Shown here: one piece after another, positions 24,081 to 27,028 of the stretch
Layout: each line of letters starts with the position of its first letter
How positions within the stretch are numbered: position 1 is the stretch's first letter
Source of the DNA: CALROG01 sp943369755
GTDB taxonomy: Bacteria; Pseudomonadota; Gammaproteobacteria; Burkholderiales; Burkholderiaceae_C
Direction of reading: 5' to 3'
DNA: 27,028 nucleotides
Assembly (NCBI GenBank): GCA_943369755.1
Contig: CALROG020000046.1
Coordinates: 1 to 27,028 of the forward strand
Made by a program: the position numbers and the translations under genes
Notes under the pieces: model-generated
The model's database searches: none
What the model was told of the DNA's origin: nothing
What the model saw: the letters and a program-made list of their open reading frames with translations, nothing else

Positions 24081-26299
24081 GGCTGTTTGCTCCCGCGCAG
24101 CAGGCGCAAGCCATTTGCAATGACTAACAGGCTCGCGCCCATGTCCGCGAACACTGCCATCCACATGGTGGCGCTGCCAAACACGGCGAGCACCAGGAAA
24201 ACGCTCTTGATACCCAAGGCCAGCGTGATGTTCTGCCAGAGCACGCTGTGCGTGCGCCGCGACAGACGCACCGTCTCCGCAACCCTGCGCACGTCGTCGT
24301 TCATGATCACCACATCGGCCGCCTCCATGGCAATGTCAGTCCCGGCTCCACCCATGGCAAAGCCGATGTCGGCCTGTGCCAGTGCAGGGGCGTCATTGAT
24401 GCCGTCTCCCGTCATACCGGTTGGGCCGTAGCGAGCCTGCATGTCCTTGATAGCCTCCAGCTTGGCTTCTGGCAGCAGATCGCCGCGGGCGTCTTCGATG
24501 CCGGCCTGGGCGGCGATGGCCTTTGCGATCGCAAGGTTGTCCCCTGTCAGCATCACGGGCGTGACACCCAGGGACTTCAATTCAGCGATGGCCTGACGGG
24601 ATGTCTCCTTGATGGTGTCGGCCACTGCGAAGATCGCGATCACCTCGCTGGCGTTGGCAAGCAGCGTTACCGTGCGGCCCTGCTGCTCATGTTTGCCCAG
24701 CTCGGCTTCCAGCTCTGGTCCGCATAGCCCACGCTCATGAACGGCACGGTGGTTGGCTAGAAGCACCTGATGCCCTTCAACCTTGCCTTGGACTCCGCGG
24801 CCTGGAAGGGCGCTGAAATCGTCTACGGGCGATCCCTCGCCCTCAAGGCCTGCGGCAATGGCATGCGACACGGGATGGTCAGAGCGGCTTGCCAGACTCA
24901 ATGCCAATCGCTGGGCTGTCGCGGTATCCACTCCCTTCCAGGCTTGCCACTCGACCAGCTTGGGTTTGCCCTGGGTGATCGTCCCGGTCTTGTCCAGTGC
25001 AACTGTTTTCAGGGAACGGGCAGTCTCAAGGTAGGTTCCTCCCTTGATCAGGATGCCCCTGCGCGCCCCTGCGGCCAAACCGCTGACGACTGTGACGGGC
25101 GTAGAGATGACCAGCGCGCAGGGGCAGGCAATGACCAGCAGGACCAGCGCCTTGTAAATGGCCTCCTGCCACGTCAAGCCCAGCAGGAATGGGGTGAGTG
25201 CTGCAACGGCCACTGCGAGCGCGAAGACAGCGGGGGTATAGATGGCAGCGAAACGGTCGACAAAGCGTTGGGTGGGCGCCCGCGTCCCCTGAGCCTGTTC
25301 CACTGCATGGATGATGCGAGCCAGGGTGCTGTTGCTTGCCACCGCTGTCACACGGACTTCAAGCTCACCCGTTTCGTTGATGGTGCCGGCAAACACCTGG
25401 TCGCCAGGCGCCTTGTCCACGGGAATACTTTCCCCTGTCACCGGCGACTGGTTGATCGCCCCGGTTCCTTTTGTGATGATCCCATCAAGGGGCACCCTCT
25501 CGCCGGGACGGATGCGAACGCTGGAGTCGAGCGGAACCTGGGTAACCGGCGTGGGCTGCCATTGGCCCTGTGTAGCCAACATCAGTGCTTCTTCCGGCGC
25601 GAGCTCCAGCAGTCCTTTGATGGCGTTGCGTGCACGGTCCACCGCGCGGGCCTCGATCAATTCAGCGATCGCATACAAGGCCATGACCATGGCCGCCTCC
25701 GGCCATTGACCAATCAGGAAAGCGCCAGTGACCGCCACAGACATCAGGGCATTGATGTTGAGCTTGCGCCGCCACAGCGCGGCCATGCCCTTTTTGTAGA
25801 CGTCCAGGCCAGCGAGCCAGATGGCAATACCGGCCAGCGCCATGCCCGTGAGCTTCCAGAGCAGCGTCTCGGGAGCGACGAAACCCACCACTTCAGCGGC
25901 GACAGCCATGCCCAACGCCAGACCCAGACGCATGATGCCGCCGCCCAGGTTTTGCTCGTGGTCATGCGGTTCGCTCTGGCCATTGTCTGCCCTGGCATGC
26001 GCAGGATCCTGATTGACAGGATCGGGATTGAAGCCAGCGTTGCGAATGGCATCCAACGCCCGCGGTAGAACGTCCAGGGGCGCGTCAATGCCCAATGTCC
26101 GGGCGCTCAACTGGAAGTTCAGGGAACGAATTCCTGGAACCGGGTCCAGTGCCCGGCGGATTTCAGCCTCTTCAGCGCTGCAATCCATCGTGGCGATGCG
26201 AAAAACGGGGGCGTCTGCCACTGGGGTACTGGCTGAAGGCGGAGTAGCGCAAGCGGCTGAGCCGCAATTGTCTACAGGGGGCAGGTTATTTGTATCCAT
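24077..26299 (-). CDS. cadA: P1B-type heavy-metal ATPase (Cd/Zn/Pb exporter, CadA/ZntA-like)
   Basis: This 740-residue inner-membrane pump exports divalent soft metals from cytoplasm to periplasm using ATP. Order of parts: an N-terminal tail with C12 and C17, a heavy-metal domain with MDCSAEEAEIR (C40), a polar linker with HDHE, and membrane segments. The metal-site motif CPC is at 392-394, the phosphorylation site DKTGT at 436-440, HP at 475-476 and the hinge GDGINDAP at 631-638. K698 and D719 in the last two membrane segments fit the P1B-2 (Zn/Cd/Pb) class, as in ZntA. The gene is the first of the minus-strand run and lies 50 bp from the divergent MerR-type regulator, which should control it. 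Confidence 0.96.
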   Translation of the reverse strand: MDTNNLPPVDNCGSAACATPPSASTPVADAPVFRIATMDCSAEEAEIRRALDPVPGIRSLNFQLSARTLGIDAPLDVLPRALDAIRNAGFNPDPVNQDPAHARADNGQSEPHDHEQNLGGGIMRLGLALGMAVAAEVVGFVAPETLLWKLTGMALAGIAIWLAGLDVYKKGMAALWRRKLNINALMSVAVTGAFLIGQWPEAAMVMALYAIAELIEARAVDRARNAIKGLLELAPEEALMLATQGQWQPTPVTQVPLDSSVRIRPGERVPLDGIITKGTGAINQSPVTGESIPVDKAPGDQVFAGTINETGELEVRVTAVASNSTLARIIHAVEQAQGTRAPTQRFVDRFAAIYTPAVFALAVAVAALTPFLLGLTWQEAIYKALVLLVIACPCALVISTPVTVVSGLAAGARRGILIKGGTYLETARSLKTVALDKTGTITQGKPKLVEWQAWKGVDTATAQRLALSLASRSDHPVSHAIAAGLEGEGSPVDDFSALPGRGVQGKVEGHQVLLANHRAVHERGLCGPELEAELGKHEQQGRTVTLLANASEVIAIFAVADTIKETSRQAIAELKSLGVTPVMLTGDNLAIAKAIAAQAGIEDARGDLLPEAKLEAIKDMQARYGPTGMTGDGINDAPALAQADIGFAMGGAGTDIAMEAADVVIMNDDVRRVAETVRLSRRTHSVLWQNITLALGIKSVFLVLAVFGSATMWMAVFADMGASLLVIANGLRLLRGSKQP

Positions 26300-26305
26300 G
26301 GCTTA

Positions 26306-26336
26306 ATTGGAAACCCTGTAGTGGCATTAGAGTCAA
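26306..26336 (-). promoter_or_regulatory. MerR-type operator and promoter of cadA
   Basis: Read on the minus strand, TTGACT (26336-26331) is a good -35 box and TCCAAT (26311-26306) a fair -10 box, with a 19-bp spacer. Between and over them lies an imperfect palindrome at 26313-26333, with arms ACCCTGTAG and CATTAGAGT, matching the ACCCTATAG...CTATAGGGT type bound by CadR/PbrR/ZntR proteins. The over-long spacer is typical of MerR-activated promoters, in which the metal-bound regulator untwists the DNA. Confidence 0.82.
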
Positions 26337-26349
26337 GCTGGAGCACCAA

Positions 26350-26823
26350 ATGAAGATCGGAGAACTGGCCAAAGCGGCGGGAACCCAGGTAGAGACCATC
26401 CGTTACTACGAACGCGAAGGCCTTTTGCCGCTGGCAAACCGCACTGAAGGCAACTACCGCGTGTACGACAGCGCACATGCCCAGCGCCTTGCATTCATAC
26501 GACACTGCAGGTGCCTGGACATGACACTGGATGAAATCCGGGTACTGCTGCGGTTCAAGGACGCGCCAAAGGATAACTGCGGCGAAGTCGATCAACTGCT
26601 CGAAGTCCACATCACCCACGTGGTAACCCGCATCAAAGAACTGAAAGTCCTAGAGAGGGAACTACGGTCTCTGCGCGCGAAATGCTCGGACGTCGGACGC
26701 GCTGCGGCCTGCGGAATCCTTGAAGGGCTTGAGACTGCAGCCCGCGAACATGACCACTCAGCGCATCCATCGACAGACCGTAGACCTCATGTTCTCGGAT
26801 CCCATTCAGTTCACCGTCACTGA
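26350..26823 (+). CDS. cadR: MerR-family metal regulator, CadR/PbrR type
   Basis: This 157-residue dimeric activator should switch on cadA when Cd, Zn or Pb is bound. The N-terminal winged helix is clear (MKIGELAK, VETIRYYEREGLLP, NYRVYD), followed by a long dimer helix. Metal cysteines are C77 (NCGEV), C112 (AKCSD) and C121 (ACGIL). As I recall, P. putida CadR uses 77/112/119 and the lead regulator PbrR691 uses 78/113/122, so the 35 and 9 spacing here equals the latter. The tail has seven histidines (134-157), as in CadR. I start at the ATG at 26350, which has GGAG six bases before it. It is transcribed divergently from cadA. Confidence 0.92.
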   Translation: MKIGELAKAAGTQVETIRYYEREGLLPLANRTEGNYRVYDSAHAQRLAFIRHCRCLDMTLDEIRVLLRFKDAPKDNCGEVDQLLEVHITHVVTRIKELKVLERELRSLRAKCSDVGRAAACGILEGLETAAREHDHSAHPSTDRRPHVLGSHSVHRH

Positions 26824-26921
26824 CTGTTCTCTTCCATTCCCGTTGCCTGGCGACATGAAAGGTAGTCAACCATGGGCTACTAGTGTCCTGTCCCGTAAAT
26901 AAATGGCATTAATCTTGCATG

Positions 26922-26958
26922 TCATTGCGGTATCTTTGGAACGGAGATACCGCAATGA
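26922..26958 (+). promoter_or_regulatory. Perfect 14-bp inverted repeat over the IS transposase start
   Basis: TCATTGCGGTATCT (26922-26935) and AGATACCGCAATGA (26945-26958) are exact inverted copies with a 9-base loop (TTGGAACGG). In RNA the stem would hide the ATG (26955-26957) and part of the GGAG ribosome-binding site (26943-26946). Confidence 0.75.
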
Positions 26959-27028
26959 GAACAGGCAGACCGAAAGTCGAGTTGGTGTTGTCGGACGAGG
27001 AGCGCTCGCAACTGCAGTCCTTTGCGCG
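26955..27028 (+). CDS. IS630-family transposase, N-terminal fragment
   Basis: Only 24 codons are visible. The translation MRTGRPKVELVLSDEERSQL is typical of the N-terminus of IS630-type transposases, in which a helix-turn-helix domain follows (family members read close to RTGRPKxxLxLSxxER). GGAG lies 8 bases before the ATG. The catalytic DDE region lies beyond the window. Confidence 0.75.
   Translation, partial: MRTGRPKVELVLSDEERSQLQSFA

Larger units (their letters stand above)
26881..27028 (+). mobile_element. IS630-family insertion sequence, left end only
   Basis: The element begins near TA at 26881-26882 (IS630 elements duplicate TA), with a terminal sequence starting GTGTCCTGTCCCGTAAATAA, then about 70 bp of leader and the start of a transposase gene. 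The window ends 74 bases into the gene, so the right end and completeness are unknown. The 57 bp between the cadR stop and this element hold no recognisable feature. Confidence 0.75.

Noticed and set aside
24770..26068. 432-codon open frame on the plus strand opposite cadA
   Set aside because: cadA is complete with all P-type ATPase motifs on the minus strand. The opposite frame has no recognisable motif and a shadow-type composition.

Overview
The window looks like a chromosomal segment of a betaproteobacterium, probably Burkholderiales and most likely Comamonadaceae (Rhodoferax, Polaromonas or Acidovorax-like). The gene order mltG-tmk-holB-pilZ-tatD-ankyrin, the divergent ygfZ, the high GC and the protein sequences all point that way. 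This placement comes from family knowledge; no database search was run.

Region 1 (1-9768) is ordinary chromosome. It starts inside an RmlD/NAD-dependent epimerase-like gene with its N-terminus cut off, followed by an acyl-CoA thioesterase fused to a GNAT acetyltransferase and a large Wzy/WaaL-type membrane protein with a TPR tail. Then ygfZ (minus strand) stands divergent to a tightly packed plus-strand run: mltG (septal murein), tmk (dTTP supply), holB (clamp loader delta'), a type IV pilus PilZ protein, a TatD nuclease and a secreted ankyrin-repeat protein.

Region 2 (about 9800-15285) is the core of a Tn7-like transposon. A roughly 350-bp non-coding stretch carries two long palindromes and a half-site sharing the core TTTCCCTTCA. 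These are candidate transposase-binding sites at the tns-proximal end. Four overlapping or closely spaced genes follow: TnsA-like, TnsB-like (DDE transposase), TnsC-like (AAA ATPase) and TniQ/TnsD-like (zinc-finger target selector). The TnsA-like protein appears to lack part of the nuclease active site. The end lies just beyond the 3' end of the ankyrin gene, in the same relative orientation Tn7 uses at glmS.

Region 3 (15319-26823) is a heavy-metal resistance block. It has ten minus-strand genes running towards tniQ, plus one divergent regulator. In transcription order they are cadA (P1B ATPase), a DUF3703 protein, dsbB, a DsbA-like thioredoxin-fold protein, a CzcI-like small periplasmic protein, an RND efflux trio (outer membrane factor, adaptor, pump), a small His-containing periplasmic protein and a lipoprotein. 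A MerR-family CadR/PbrR-type regulator faces cadA across a 50-bp gap with a clear MerR-type operator. No transposon end is seen between tniQ and this block, so it is plausibly the cargo of the Tn7-like element, whose far end would lie beyond the window.

Region 4 (26881-27028) is the start of an IS630-family insertion sequence, cut by the window end. Its transposase start codon sits in a perfect 14-bp inverted repeat.

In combination, cadA would export Cd/Zn/Pb from the cytoplasm, the RND trio would clear the periplasm, and DsbAB would maintain periplasmic thiols. That last link is inference.
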